A DNA stretch of 64,000 nucleotides, taken from Acetobacter sp. UBA5411 (lineage in GTDB: Bacteria > Pseudomonadota > Alphaproteobacteria > Acetobacterales > Acetobacteraceae). The translations under genes were made by a program, and so were the position numbers. Within the stretch, counting starts at the first letter, position 1. Each line of letters starts with the position of its first letter. Under the pieces are notes generated by a model, which saw only the letters and a list, made by a program, of their open reading frames with translations, was not told where the DNA came from and ran no database searches. Shown here piece by piece: positions 1 to 9,299 of the stretch. Location: NCBI RefSeq assembly GCF_002409645.1, contig NZ_DHNR01000031.1, positions 103,169 through 167,168 of the forward strand, written 5' to 3'.

Positions 1-1592
1 GTCATGAGCCAGCCGCTGAAACCCAGAGCCAGAAGCCCGGCGCATCCGATCGCCACCGGGTTGCCGCCGCCCTCCTGAGCAAGAACCCAGATCAGCCAGA
101 CGCAGGTTGCAAATATGGGAAAAGCCAGAATCTGTCGGAAGATATCCATCCAGCGACCGGGGCGGGGAAGAAACCGTCCCGCATTCGGAACAAGGGTAAG
201 CGCCAGATAAGGACTGGCCAGTCCAAAGCCCATGGCCAGAAAAATACCGAGCGCCGCCAGAGGAGGTGCTGCGAGCGCGCCTGCGATGGCGGCTCCCATG
301 AAGGGCGCTGTGCAGGGAGTCGCCACAAGAACGGCAAGCAACCCGGTCAGAAAATCCCCCGAAAGACCGCGATGTCGGGTCAAAATGGACTGACCGGCGC
401 TGATGACGGGCAATTCAAATAGGCCAAGCTGCCCCAGTCCGACCGCAAATAGAAACCAGCAGATTCCAGCAACAAACACAGGCGACTGGAACTGGAATCC
501 CCATCCGGCCGATAGCCCGGCATGACGTACCACCAGCATCACAGCGCCCAGCAATCCGAACATCGCCAGCACGCCCGCTGTGTAGGCGAGACCGCTTTGA
601 AAGTGCTTCCGGTCTTCATGCAGACGTAAAATCGCCAGCGCCTTCATGGCCAGAACCGGAAAGACACAGGGCATCAGGTTCAGGATGAGGCCGCCAAGAA
701 AGGCAAAGGCGACGAGCGCCAGCCAGCCGGTCTCGGGCGCAGGGGAGACGGCTGCTGCAACAGGGGTGGCGCTGAAGGACAGGATGCTTTTTTCATGGGC
801 TCCATCCCGCAATTCCAGAAGACCAGCAAAGGATTTTCCACCATTAAATCCTTCCTCCGGCTTGAGACGAAGCGTCATCTGTCCCTGATCGACCGTCAGG
901 GGTTGTGGCACGACCTGATCAATGCGCCCGGCCACGTCCGGGATGACCCATGCCTGTTTGACTGCCTGCGAGGAAAGGCCATCGCCCCGCACGGTCAGCA
1001 GGCCGTCCGGCGTGATGGTTGTCTGAAATGGGGAAGGACGAGGCTGCTGTTCCGCTGCGTGTCTGAAGAGCGGAGCCTGCGCAGAAGGTGTAGCTGGTCC
1101 CGTCGGCAGATCCAGGTGAAAATCGGCCTGTTCCGGAACACAGACAGCCGCGCACACAAGCCAGTCCGCATGAGCGCTTATGGTCACGGTTTGACCCTGC
1201 GTGTCGGCAGTTTGCGGCGTGACTGTGACCGGCAAAAGAGCGTTGCCGGTATAGCCGTACGACATCAGCGGGCCTTCCGGCAGACGTTCCGGCGCAGGCC
1301 ATTCGATGGCGTCGCCCTTGCCGGAGAGATTGCCGGACAGTGTGACGGTCAGGTTCACCGGCTCGCCAGCGTCGCCGGGATTTTTCCAGTAGGTGTGCCA
1401 GCCGTGTTTCAGATGCAGAAGCAGTCCGGCCTTGAAAGGATGCCCCGCCTCGACCCTGTCAGTGTCGGTTACAAGGCTGGCCGTATCCCGTTCGCTTGTG
1501 ACCACCGGACTTTCAGCCGCAGGGGCGGGAAGGGACAGGAGCAGTCCGGCAAGCGCGAGGAAGCTGGTGGACAGGGTGCGGAGAGTGCGCAG
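1..1592 (-). CDS. dsbD: DsbD/ScsB-type thiol:disulfide interchange protein, 3' end off window
   Basis: Inner-membrane protein that would pass reducing equivalents from cytoplasmic thioredoxin to periplasmic thiol proteins. The minus frame is open from about 1592 to the left edge, so the C-terminus (usually a thioredoxin-like domain) is not seen. A signal-like segment (LRTLSTSFLALAGLLLSLPA) is followed by a periplasmic domain with HGWHTYWKNPGDAGEP, typical of the DsbD alpha/ScsB N-terminus. The membrane domain carries both conserved cysteine motifs: LMPCVFPVL near 672 and TPCTAPFMG near 320. No ATG or GTG fits the start. A CTG at 1592 lies 7 nt after AGGAG and precedes the signal peptide; the frame stays open upstream, so the start is uncertain. 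Divergent from hrpB. The family is clear; the DsbD versus ScsB subtype is not settled. Confidence 0.85.
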   Translation of the reverse strand, partial: MRTLRTLSTSFLALAGLLLSLPAPAAESPVVTSERDTASLVTDTDRVEAGHPFKAGLLLHLKHGWHTYWKNPGDAGEPVNLTVTLSGNLSGKGDAIEWPAPERLPEGPLMSYGYTGNALLPVTVTPQTADTQGQTVTISAHADWLVCAAVCVPEQADFHLDLPTGPATPSAQAPLFRHAAEQQPRPSPFQTTITPDGLLTVRGDGLSSQAVKQAWVIPDVAGRIDQVVPQPLTVDQGQMTLRLKPEEGFNGGKSFAGLLELRDGAHEKSILSFSATPVAAAVSPAPETGWLALVAFAFLGGLILNLMPCVFPVLAMKALAILRLHEDRKHFQSGLAYTAGVLAMFGLLGAVMLVVRHAGLSAGWGFQFQSPVFVAGICWFLFAVGLGQLGLFELPVISAGQSILTRHRGLSGDFLTGLLAVLVATPCTAPFMGAAIAGALAAPPLAALGIFLAMGFGLASPYLALTLVPNAGRFLPRPGRWMDIFRQILAFPIFATCVWLIWVLAQEGGGNPVAIGCAGLLALGFSGWLM

Positions 1593-1761
1593 GGTCGCGC
1601 TCCTGTGACAGTGACGGGATGGACGGACCTCTTTACAGCAAACTGGCGATAGCGGGGAGCGGCGTTCTGCCGAATGAAAACCCGCCGCAAAACCTCCTCA
1701 TGAAACAGACATCCCATCCACGGAGATTGCTCCGCCTTCCGCCTCCCGCCATAACCGCAGC

Positions 1762-4302
1762 ATGAACGACAGAACCGCCATCATCGCCGCACTGCTGAAC
1801 ACGCCGGGAGAGGAACTCCCTGTCAGAGCCTGCCTGCCAGCACTGACCGCGACGCTGGAGGCACAGCCCAACGCCGTGCTGGTGGCCCCGCCGGGAGCGG
1901 GCAAAACTACACTTGCTCCTCTGGCTCTGCTTGAGGCGTCATGGCGCGGGGAGGGCGAGCGGATCATTATGCTCGAACCCAGACGGCTGGCGGCGCGGGC
2001 AGCGGCGCAGCGCATGGCGTCGCTACTGGGTGAACGGGCTGGAGAAACGGTCGGATTTCGCACACGGCTGGAAAGCGCGGTCTCGGACGCGACCCGCATT
2101 GAGGTCGTGACGGAAGGACTCTTCCTGCGCCGCCTGCTGTCCGATCCGACACTGGACGATGTGGCCTGCGTGATCTTCGACGAAATCCACGAGCGGTCTC
2201 TGGATGCCGATCTGGCGCTCGCTTTTTGCCTTGATCTTCAGCAGACGCTGCGCCCCGATCTCCGTCTGCTCGCCATGTCGGCGACGGCGGATACGGCAAC
2301 GCTGCGCGATCTGATGCAGGCTCCGGTCGTGGAGAGCGAAGGGCGTCAGTTCCCCGTCGAGATTCGCCATGCGAAGCGCGACCTGACCTCGCCGCGCGAC
2401 CTGCCGATGGAAGCCGCCCGCGCTGTGCGCGAGATGCTGGCGGAGCATGAAGGCGATATTCTGGTGTTCCTGCCGGGAACCGGCGAGATCAGACGCGCCA
2501 TGACGGAATTGCAGGGTGTATCGGCTCTGGTGCTGCCTCTGCACGGTGAACTGCCCCCCGCCGAACAGGCCCGTGTGCTGACACCCGAGCTGGATGGTCG
2601 CCGTCGCGTGATCCTGTCCACCTCCATCGCTGAGACGTCGCTGACCGTGCCCGGCGTGCGGATAGTCATAGACGGCGGCTTCCGGCGTGCGCCGCGTTTC
2701 GATCCCGGAGCTGGACTGGCGCGGCTGGAAACGATGCGCATCTCCCGTGCGGCGGCCACCCAGCGGTCGGGCCGTGCGGGTCGTGAAGCCCCCGGTTTCA
2801 GTCTCCGGCTCTGGACGGAGGCAACGGGTCGCGGACTTGCTCCACATGATCGTCCGGAAATTCTGGACGCCGATCTTTCCGATTTCGTGCTGGCCACCAG
2901 TCTCTGGGGAGACGCCATGGGTGGTGAGAGTGCTCTCCGTTTCCCCGATACGCCTCCCGCCGGTGGAGTCGCGGCGGCGCGTGAACTGCTGGTCCAGTTG
3001 GGCGCTGTGAACGACGACGGACATCCGACGGAACTGGGGCGCAGAATGGCGTCGCTCGGTACGCATCCGCGTCTGGCGGCGATGATGGTAGCCGCCCGCA
3101 ACCCGACCGAAGCGGCGCTGGCTGCCGATCTAGCGGCGCTTCTGGAAGAACGCGATCCTCTCCGCCCAAGAATGGGCGGTCGTTCCGGCGGGCCTCCGCC
3201 CGTGCCGCCCGCTGATCTGTCACTTCGTCTGGATCTCATTGCCGGTGGCGATCATCCGGATGCGGACCGGGGCGCTCTGGCGCGGATCAGACAGGCGGCG
3301 GGGCAGTTCAGACGCCGTCTCGGGCTGCGTGCACAGACGCCCGCTGTGGGAGATGTTGCAGCGCTCGTGGCGGCGGGGTTCCCTGATCGCATCGCGCAGG
3401 CTCGAGGAGAGCCGGGGAGTTATCGCCTGTCAGGCGGAGGCAGCGCTCGCATCAGCAAGGCAGACAGGTTGGGGGTGGGGAGACTGCTGGCAGTAGCCTC
3501 CCTGTTCCTGCGGAAAAGCGCCGAAATCAGACTGGCCGCGCCACTTGATCCGAACAACCTCCCGCAGGCGCTGCTGGATCGGGCGACTGAGCAGGTGGAA
3601 ACAGCGCTCGACTCGACGACGGGCTCGATCATCGCGCGACGTCGTTTGCGTGTCGGAGCGCTGGTCCTGCGGGACCGAACCGAAACGGTGAAGTGTGAGG
3701 ATGCCTCGGAGTTGCTGCTGGCGCAGGTGGCTGGTTCGCTCGATACGGCTTTGACATGGACAGGGGCCGCCAGACAGTTTCAGGCCCGTATCATTGTTTC
3801 ACGGGAAACACTCGGTCGAACCGATCTTCCTGATCTGTCGAATGAGGCGCTTTCAGCGTCTGTCGCAGAATGGCTGTCGCCGTGGCTGAATGGTGTGACG
3901 ACCTTGGCCGCACTAAAGGGGCTCGATCTGCTGGCGATCCTGCGTAGCCGTCTGCCGCACGCAGAGTTGGTCGCTCTGGACCGGGATCTGCCGACTGAAC
4001 TCGCCCTGAAAGGGGGGCGGGTAAAGGTGGACTATACCGAGCCGGTTCCTGTCGCGGCGGCGCGGGCGCAGACCTTCTACGGCACGACGGAAACGCCACG
4101 TCTGGCGGGAGGCCGGGTGCCTCTGCGTCTGGCTCTGCTATCGCCGGCTGGACGTCCACAGGCTTTGACGGCGGATCTGGCGTCGTTCTGGACGAATGGG
4201 TGGCTGGATATGCGTCGTGACATGCGGGGGCGGTATCCGCGTCATGACTGGCCGGAGAACCCGGCGGTGGCGAGCCCACCCGAGCCACGAAAAAGACACT
4301 AA
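1762..4302 (+). CDS. hrpB: ATP-dependent RNA helicase HrpB
   Basis: DEAH-box helicase of the HrpB family, 846 aa, close to the family's usual length of about 820-850. Walker A is GAGKTT at residues 45-50, the DEAH-type box reads DEIH at 140-143, motif III is SAT at 173-175, and motif VI is QRSGRAGR at 334-341. The long C-terminal part (HA2 and HrpB-specific domain) is present to the end. In other bacteria HrpB is a non-essential RNA helicase of poorly known substrate. It stands alone, divergent from the dsbD-like gene. The ATG at 1762 was taken because the conserved N-terminal region begins soon after. A long antisense frame over the gene is a GC-codon shadow. Confidence 0.96.
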   Translation: MNDRTAIIAALLNTPGEELPVRACLPALTATLEAQPNAVLVAPPGAGKTTLAPLALLEASWRGEGERIIMLEPRRLAARAAAQRMASLLGERAGETVGFRTRLESAVSDATRIEVVTEGLFLRRLLSDPTLDDVACVIFDEIHERSLDADLALAFCLDLQQTLRPDLRLLAMSATADTATLRDLMQAPVVESEGRQFPVEIRHAKRDLTSPRDLPMEAARAVREMLAEHEGDILVFLPGTGEIRRAMTELQGVSALVLPLHGELPPAEQARVLTPELDGRRRVILSTSIAETSLTVPGVRIVIDGGFRRAPRFDPGAGLARLETMRISRAAATQRSGRAGREAPGFSLRLWTEATGRGLAPHDRPEILDADLSDFVLATSLWGDAMGGESALRFPDTPPAGGVAAARELLVQLGAVNDDGHPTELGRRMASLGTHPRLAAMMVAARNPTEAALAADLAALLEERDPLRPRMGGRSGGPPPVPPADLSLRLDLIAGGDHPDADRGALARIRQAAGQFRRRLGLRAQTPAVGDVAALVAAGFPDRIAQARGEPGSYRLSGGGSARISKADRLGVGRLLAVASLFLRKSAEIRLAAPLDPNNLPQALLDRATEQVETALDSTTGSIIARRRLRVGALVLRDRTETVKCEDASELLLAQVAGSLDTALTWTGAARQFQARIIVSRETLGRTDLPDLSNEALSASVAEWLSPWLNGVTTLAALKGLDLLAILRSRLPHAELVALDRDLPTELALKGGRVKVDYTEPVPVAAARAQTFYGTTETPRLAGGRVPLRLALLSPAGRPQALTADLASFWTNGWLDMRRDMRGRYPRHDWPENPAVASPPEPRKRH

Positions 4303-4420
4303 GACGCGGCATCCGTGCCACAGTGTGACATAAATTAGCAGTCGTGCTGTATCTTTAGGATTGTATTCACGTTTCGTTTATCTCAACGCATCAGGGTGTG
4401 ATGAAGATGCTGAACGCATA

Positions 4421-5638
4421 ATGACCGGACTATTCTGCTTTCGGCCTTCCCGTCTGCGCCTTGGCTGGCGTCGGGACAGGCTTTCTCTGCCCGCCAGAAG
4501 CCGTTTTGCCCTTTCTCTGTTGTCCGCAGGCCTGTTGGCCGGGCAGGGGATCGAGGCCAACACTCCGGCCCATGCTGACGGTGTATCTCCTCCGACGGCT
4601 CCCCCTGTCAGCAACGACATGGCGGCTGTCCTCGGGGTGGCGCGGCCGCTGACCTTCGCGCCTCTCGTCAAGAAGGTTGGGCCTGCTGTCGTCAATATCG
4701 CTGTGACACGGGACATCAATCCTTCCAGCAGCAAACGTCTGCACGTCCTGCCGGACGTCAAGGGGACGCCGCTTGAGCGCCGCTTCCGGGAACGTCTCCG
4801 GCGGCATGGCGAGGAGATGCTGGGCGCGGGGTCCGGCTTCATCATCGACCCGTCGGGCATCATCGTCACCAACAATCACGTCGTTGGCGATGCGTCGAAC
4901 ATCACGGTGTCACTGGCCAATGGACATGAACTCCCGGCGCGGGTCATGGGTGTGGATGACCTGACCGATATTGCGGTCATCAAGGTCGAGAGCCTGACGC
5001 CTCTGCCCTATGTGAAATGGGGCGAGAGTCGGCAGGTACAGGTGGGTGACTGGATCATGGCCGCGGGTAACCCGTTTGGTCTGGGGTCATCCATTACGGC
5101 AGGAATCGTGTCAGCGCGTGGACGCGACATTGGCGCGAGTCCGTTCGATGACTTCCTGCAACTCGATGCGCCGATCAATCCGGGTAATTCCGGCGGCCCG
5201 ACCTTCAACATGCAGGGCGAGGTGATCGCCATCAATACTGCCATCGTCTCGCCAACAGGTGGGTCGGTCGGGATCGGCTTCTCCATTCCCTCCGAAATTG
5301 TGATCCCGGTGGTCGAAGCCTTGCGGACCAGCGGCCATATCGAGCGCGGATGGCTGGGTGTGACGCTTGAGGATGAAGAGGGGCAGGACGGGGCGAGAGT
5401 CGTCGATGCTGACAAGGGCGGTGCGGCTCAGCTTGCTGGCCTCAGGAAGAACGATTTCATCATTACGGTTGGCTCCGAGCATGTTGAAAACGCCCGCACC
5501 CTGATTCGTATCATTGCCGCCACAAAACCCGGAACGACTCTGCCGTTGACCGTAAGGCGCAAGGCGGTTGTTCTGCAAATGCAGGTATCCGTGGGGACAC
5601 GACCTGTTGAGGATGACCGAGACGGCGATGACCAGTGA
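4421..5638 (+). CDS. Secreted Do-like (HtrA/DegS-type) serine protease with one PDZ domain
   Basis: Periplasmic trypsin-fold protease for envelope protein quality control, about 405 aa. The ATG at 4421 precedes an arginine-rich n-region and a hydrophobic stretch ending near HADG, read as a signal peptide. A TTG at 4361 also opens the frame but would add 20 residues before the signal. The catalytic triad is visible, numbered from 4421: His in TNNHVV (153), Asp in LTDIAVIKV (183) and Ser in PGNSGGP (257). One PDZ domain follows (about 310-390). DegP itself normally has two, so this is nearer DegS/HhoB in layout, but without an obvious membrane anchor apart from the signal. It is followed by infC after 243 nt. 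Confidence 0.9.
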   Translation: MTGLFCFRPSRLRLGWRRDRLSLPARSRFALSLLSAGLLAGQGIEANTPAHADGVSPPTAPPVSNDMAAVLGVARPLTFAPLVKKVGPAVVNIAVTRDINPSSSKRLHVLPDVKGTPLERRFRERLRRHGEEMLGAGSGFIIDPSGIIVTNNHVVGDASNITVSLANGHELPARVMGVDDLTDIAVIKVESLTPLPYVKWGESRQVQVGDWIMAAGNPFGLGSSITAGIVSARGRDIGASPFDDFLQLDAPINPGNSGGPTFNMQGEVIAINTAIVSPTGGSVGIGFSIPSEIVIPVVEALRTSGHIERGWLGVTLEDEEGQDGARVVDADKGGAAQLAGLRKNDFIITVGSEHVENARTLIRIIAATKPGTTLPLTVRRKAVVLQMQVSVGTRPVEDDRDGDDQ

Positions 5639-5870
5639 TGTCGTCAGGAGAAATCCGGATTTCCCAATGGAGAAAGAAAGACCGGAACGGTTTTGAAGCT
5701 ACTCCGGGTTGTCGCGTCCGGTGATGATCAGTCCTCATCAGGATGAGTATAAATCAAATAAGGTGAGATCACTTGATCTTGACGGTTCCCGTACGCACAT
5801 AATGCGATTATATGTTAGCAGGGATTCGGGAGCCCCGAGGGGTTGCCGCGCTTTGTGCCGTCACGTTGAC

Positions 5871-5875
5871 AGGAG
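5871..5875 (+). promoter_or_regulatory. Shine-Dalgarno fixing the AUA start of infC
   Basis: AGGAG at 5871-5875 stands six bases before an in-frame ATA codon at 5882. There is no ATG, GTG or TTG at a suitable distance, and the first in-frame ATG (5984) would delete the conserved N-terminal segment of IF-3. The site therefore supports a non-canonical start. Confidence 0.75.
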
Positions 5876-5881
5876 CTTACC

Positions 5882-6418
5882 ATACCAAGACCACCCATTC
5901 CCACCCCGCCTAATCGTGAGGGGCCCCGCGTAAACGAAGAAATCCGCATTCCTCAGGTCCGCCTGATTGATGAGGAAGGCGAAATGCAGGGCGTGATGAC
6001 GACGCGTGAGGCTCTGGCCCGTGCTTATGGCGTCGGACTGGATCTTCTGGAAATCAGCCCGAACGCTGAGCCGCCGGTCTGCAAGATACTTGATTACGGC
6101 AAGTACAAGTATGAACAGCAGAAGAAGCGCAACGAAGCGCGGAAGAAGCAGAAGGTCATCGAGATCAAGGAAGTCAAGGTTCGTCCGAATATCGACGAAA
6201 ATGACTACCAGGTTAAGATGCGTTCCATGAAGTCGTTCATTGGCGATGGTGACAAGGTCAAGGTCACGCTCCGTTTCCGTGGACGTGAGATGGCGCATCA
6301 GGACCTCGGAGTGAAGGTTCTGGAGCGTATCCGCAACGAGATGGAAGAAGAAGCCAAGGTCGAGCAGATGCCGAGGCTTGAAAACCGTCAGATGGTTATG
6401 GTCCTCGCACCGCGCTGA
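5882..6418 (+). CDS. infC: Translation initiation factor IF-3
   Basis: Binds the 30S subunit, discriminates against non-canonical start codons and keeps subunits apart. The frame from ATA 5882 gives 178 aa, the normal IF-3 length. It begins with a proline-rich stretch and NREGPRVNEEIR, then the N-terminal domain (VRLIDEEGEMQGVMTTREAL), the lysine-rich linker and the C-terminal domain (VKVTLRFRGREMAHQDLG). Starting at ATG 5984 would remove 34 residues including the conserved NEEI region. IF-3 genes are known to use rare starts (AUU in Escherichia coli) for autoregulation, so the ATA reading is plausible. The usual partners thrS, rpmI and rplT are not adjacent. A strong terminator follows. Confidence 0.93.
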   Translation: MPRPPIPTPPNREGPRVNEEIRIPQVRLIDEEGEMQGVMTTREALARAYGVGLDLLEISPNAEPPVCKILDYGKYKYEQQKKRNEARKKQKVIEIKEVKVRPNIDENDYQVKMRSMKSFIGDGDKVKVTLRFRGREMAHQDLGVKVLERIRNEMEEEAKVEQMPRLENRQMVMVLAPR

Positions 6419-6440
6419 AACAGGGCGGTTGAAGACACGG

Positions 6441-6482
6441 AAAGGGGCACTGAACAGTATTGGTTCAGTGCCCCTTTTTTGT
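6441..6482 (+). terminator. Rho-independent terminator of infC
   Basis: An inverted repeat with arms AGGGGCACTGAAC (6443-6455) and GTTCAGTGCCCCT (6463-6475) closes on a 7-nt loop and runs into a T tract ending near 6481. It lies 24 nt after the infC stop. Confidence 0.93.
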
Positions 6483-6504
6483 GTTTTACGGCTTGTAGAA
6501 AACA

Positions 6505-6556
6505 ATCGGGATCAAAGGGTCAGCGTCCCTTTGTGGGGCATGGGGCAAAGCCCCAT
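6505..6556. repeat. Intergenic palindromic repeat, family A copy 1
   Basis: Contains GGGATCAAAGGG, the matching CCCTTTGTGGGG and the tail GGGGCAAAGCCCC, giving two small stem-loops. The same unit recurs at 21973-22024 and 45389-45439, with relatives at 26195-26360 and 52211-52305. It lies between the convergent genes infC and chvG. Confidence 0.8.
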
Positions 6557-6600
6557 AAATAACCATCCAAGCAGAATACGGTTAAGCGCCAACAGAACCG

Positions 6601-8565
6601 TTACTCTTCATCGTCCGTTGCTCTCGCCTCCGCTGGGCTGGGTAGGCGACGATCAGACTTCGCTTGATTGATCACCTCTCCACCGTGTTCACGGCTGGTC
6701 GAGATCTCGGCCTGTGGCAGATGGATGATAAAGCGGGCTCCCAGCACTTTTCCGGCAGTATCCATCCGGTTTTCCGCCCTGATGGTGCCTTTCAGCGCCT
6801 GAATGATCTGTCGGCTGATGGACAGGCCAAGACCGGAATGTTGTCCGAAATGCTCTGATTTCGGACGCTCGGAATAGAAGCGGTCAAAGACGGAATCGAG
6901 CTTCGAGGCAGGAATGCCCGGTCCTTCGTCAGTAACAGACATCTCCACGAAGGGGCCAGCTACATGCGCTTCCAGCCAGATACGACCGTTAGGTGGCGAG
7001 AAGGAAATGGCGTTGCCGATCAGATTGCGCAGAACCTGCACGAGCCTGTCCTCGACCGCCAGAGCCCGGAGTGGGTGCGCTGGCGTATCATCATGGACGC
7101 TTACAATGACTTCTGGCTGATCCGGCTTTCGGGTGGCCTGATGAATCTCGGCGAGAACAGAAAGCAGAGGCCCCACGGCCACAGGGGTTGCGCGTGCACG
7201 TGATAGTTCAGCATCCAACCGGCTGGCGTCGGAGATATCGGTAATCAGCCGATCAAGCCGTCGGACATCCTCTGCGATGATCGTCAGAAGACGCCGCTGA
7301 CGCTCCACATCGTCGATACGGAGGAGTGTCTCAATGGCAGAACGGATGGACGTCAGCGGGTTCTTGATCTCGTGAGACACATCGGCGGCGAAACGCTCGA
7401 TCGCATCCATGCGTGTCCATAGAGCCTGCGTGCTGTCCTGAAGCGCTCGCGCGAGATCGCCGATCTCATCGCTGCGACCCAGAAGGCTGCTGGGCACGGT
7501 GCCTGAACGTCCCGAGCTTTCCCGCATGATGTGCGCGGACGTGGCAAGCCGCAGCAGGGGGCGGGCGATGGTCAGTGACAGGTACCACGAGAGCAGCACC
7601 ATGATCGCCATGGCCAGCAGAAAAAGTGACAGGATGGACGACCGGATCTTGAAAAGTGATGTGTCGATCGCCTCGCCGGTACGCGTCAGCTGTAGAATGC
7701 CGACCGTCTGTCCATCGTGGATGATGGGTTCCGCGATGGTGATGACCAGCGTGTGGTTTTGTGTGCGGCGGATATAGGGCGGCGTTTCCACCTCGTCAAA
7801 GGAATGGTCGTTCGGCGCTCTGATGGTGGGAGGGTGTGGATGACCATCGTCCCGCAAGGGCCCATCATCCACCCCGCCGACAAGAAAATCGATGACGGAC
7901 CGCATGATGCCGGGGTGGGGCGGAGGTTCGGCTGCATCGTTTTGAAGAGGCGTTTCCTGCACATCCGGCGGCAACGGCGGGTTGCTTGCGATATGATGCG
8001 CCAGTTTTTCCTGATGACTGTCGGCAATCAGCTGTCCGTCCGGCGAATAAACGCGGGCATCCGCTCTGGGACTCGGTTCCGTAAGACGCAGCAGGAGGGG
8101 ACGGGTCAGTCCCGGTTCAAGCGTATAGGCTTCGGCGGGAAGCGCCGGATTGCGACGTGAATGGCTGATCGGATTCTGGATGACGGCACTCTGACCGAGA
8201 GCGCCTGCATAAATCCGTGCCTGCTCCCGCAGTGCGCCGACTTCGCCAGCCAACAGACTGTTGCGGAACTGGTTGAGGAACAGCAGCGTCATGCCGAAAA
8301 CGGCGAGGGGCAGGATGTTGACCAGCAGGATGCGGCGCATCAGCGGTGAAATCAGCCGTTTTGGTGCGTCGACGTCACGTTGTCTGGGGGACAGAAAGGT
8401 GGTCGCCCTCAGGACTGTCCGCCGACAGAAGGCAAAGGCACGCAGGATATATGCGGGGAGTTCCGGCTTCGACCGGGCCAGTTTTCTGATTTCGCCCGAA
8501 AGATGGGTCAGGCTTGCGGGAAGAGTGACTTTCCGGTGAGGCTCGCCTTCCGGTGGAGTGGTCAC
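6601..8565 (-). CDS. chvG: ChvG-type sensor histidine kinase
   Basis: Membrane histidine kinase, 654 aa, partner of the ChvI regulator encoded 26 nt upstream. The ChvG/ChvI pair controls acid and envelope responses in other alphaproteobacteria. One membrane helix lies at about 78-98 and a second at about 309-332, with a periplasmic region between them rich in Pro, His and Asp. A HAMP segment follows, then the H-box DVSHEIKNPLTSI with the phospho-accepting His at 398. The ATPase domain has an N-box (NLIGNAISFSP), G1 (DEGPGIP) and G2 (GLGLS). The start is GTG at 8565, with GGGGA just upstream. The hprK/pts genes that follow chvG in many relatives are absent; the gene faces infC across a repeat. 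Confidence 0.92.
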   Translation of the reverse strand: MTTPPEGEPHRKVTLPASLTHLSGEIRKLARSKPELPAYILRAFAFCRRTVLRATTFLSPRQRDVDAPKRLISPLMRRILLVNILPLAVFGMTLLFLNQFRNSLLAGEVGALREQARIYAGALGQSAVIQNPISHSRRNPALPAEAYTLEPGLTRPLLLRLTEPSPRADARVYSPDGQLIADSHQEKLAHHIASNPPLPPDVQETPLQNDAAEPPPHPGIMRSVIDFLVGGVDDGPLRDDGHPHPPTIRAPNDHSFDEVETPPYIRRTQNHTLVITIAEPIIHDGQTVGILQLTRTGEAIDTSLFKIRSSILSLFLLAMAIMVLLSWYLSLTIARPLLRLATSAHIMRESSGRSGTVPSSLLGRSDEIGDLARALQDSTQALWTRMDAIERFAADVSHEIKNPLTSIRSAIETLLRIDDVERQRRLLTIIAEDVRRLDRLITDISDASRLDAELSRARATPVAVGPLLSVLAEIHQATRKPDQPEVIVSVHDDTPAHPLRALAVEDRLVQVLRNLIGNAISFSPPNGRIWLEAHVAGPFVEMSVTDEGPGIPASKLDSVFDRFYSERPKSEHFGQHSGLGLSISRQIIQALKGTIRAENRMDTAGKVLGARFIIHLPQAEISTSREHGGEVINQAKSDRRLPSPAEARATDDEE

Positions 8566-8591
8566 CGCTCTTCCCCTGCCTGCCTCATGGA

Positions 8592-9299
8592 TCAGTCTTC
8601 CTTGTAGCGGTAGCCGATGCCGTACAGCGTTTCGATCTGATTGAAGGCGTCATCGACCTGCCGGAATTTCTTCCGCACGCGCTTGATGTGGCTGTCGATG
8701 GTCCGGTCATCCACATAGATATTGTCGCCGTAAGCCGCGTCGATCAGCTGGTCACGGGATTTGACCAGACCGGGACGGGAGGCCAGCGCCTTGACCAGCA
8801 GGAACTCGGTGACGGTCAGAGGCACATCGGTGCCTTTCCACTGGCACCGGTGACGGGCCTCGTCGAGGGTCAGGTCGCCGCGGACCAGAGTGTTGCTGGT
8901 GATTTCGCCAGCAGCCTCGGCGCGATTGACGTCGTTGCGGCGCAGAAGCGCACGGATACGCTCGATCAGAAGTCGTTGCGAAAAGGGTTTCGTGATGTAG
9001 TCGTCAGCCCCCAGCCGCAGCCCCATCAACTGGTCGACTTCCTCATCCTTGGAAGAGAGGAAAATGATCGGCAGGTTGGAGCGGGCGCGGAGGCGCTGGA
9101 GAAGTTCCATGCCGTCCATGCGCGGCATCTTGATATCGAGAACGGCCAGATCGACCGGACGACTGGTCAGATCCTGAAGAGCCTGCTCTCCGTCAATAAA
9201 GGCACGAACCGCATATCCCTCGGCTTCCAGCGTCATCTGGACGGAGGTCAGGATGTTGCGATCATCATCAACCAGCGCAATCGTCTGTTTTTCTGTCAC
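8592..9299 (-). CDS. chvI: ChvI-type response regulator
   Basis: OmpR/PhoB-family transcription factor of 235 aa, first gene of a chvI-chvG unit. The receiver domain has the acidic pocket DDD at 11-13, the phospho-acceptor Asp in LAVLDIKMPRMDG (about 55) and the conserved Lys in YITKPFSQ. The KMPRMDG and ADDYITKPFSQRLL blocks are characteristic of ChvI. The C-terminal winged helix ends in VDDRTIDSHIKRVRKKF and a GIGYRYKE turn. The ATG at 9299 is used. Its promoter must lie in the 306-bp gap shared with the divergent grpE. Confidence 0.94.
   Translation of the reverse strand: MTEKQTIALVDDDRNILTSVQMTLEAEGYAVRAFIDGEQALQDLTSRPVDLAVLDIKMPRMDGMELLQRLRARSNLPIIFLSSKDEEVDQLMGLRLGADDYITKPFSQRLLIERIRALLRRNDVNRAEAAGEITSNTLVRGDLTLDEARHRCQWKGTDVPLTVTEFLLVKALASRPGLVKSRDQLIDAAYGDNIYVDDRTIDSHIKRVRKKFRQVDDAFNQIETLYGIGYRYKED

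Noticed and set aside
795..1652. 285-codon open frame on plus opposite the DsbD-like gene
   Set aside because: The minus frame holds a signal peptide and both DsbD cysteine motifs. The plus frame has an arbitrary Arg/Gly-rich composition typical of antisense shadows in GC-rich DNA.
5760..5830. Sigma70 promoter before infC (TTGACG with CATAAT-like)
   Set aside because: The two hexamers are separated by only 13-15 bp, outside the usual 16-18, so I do not call it.
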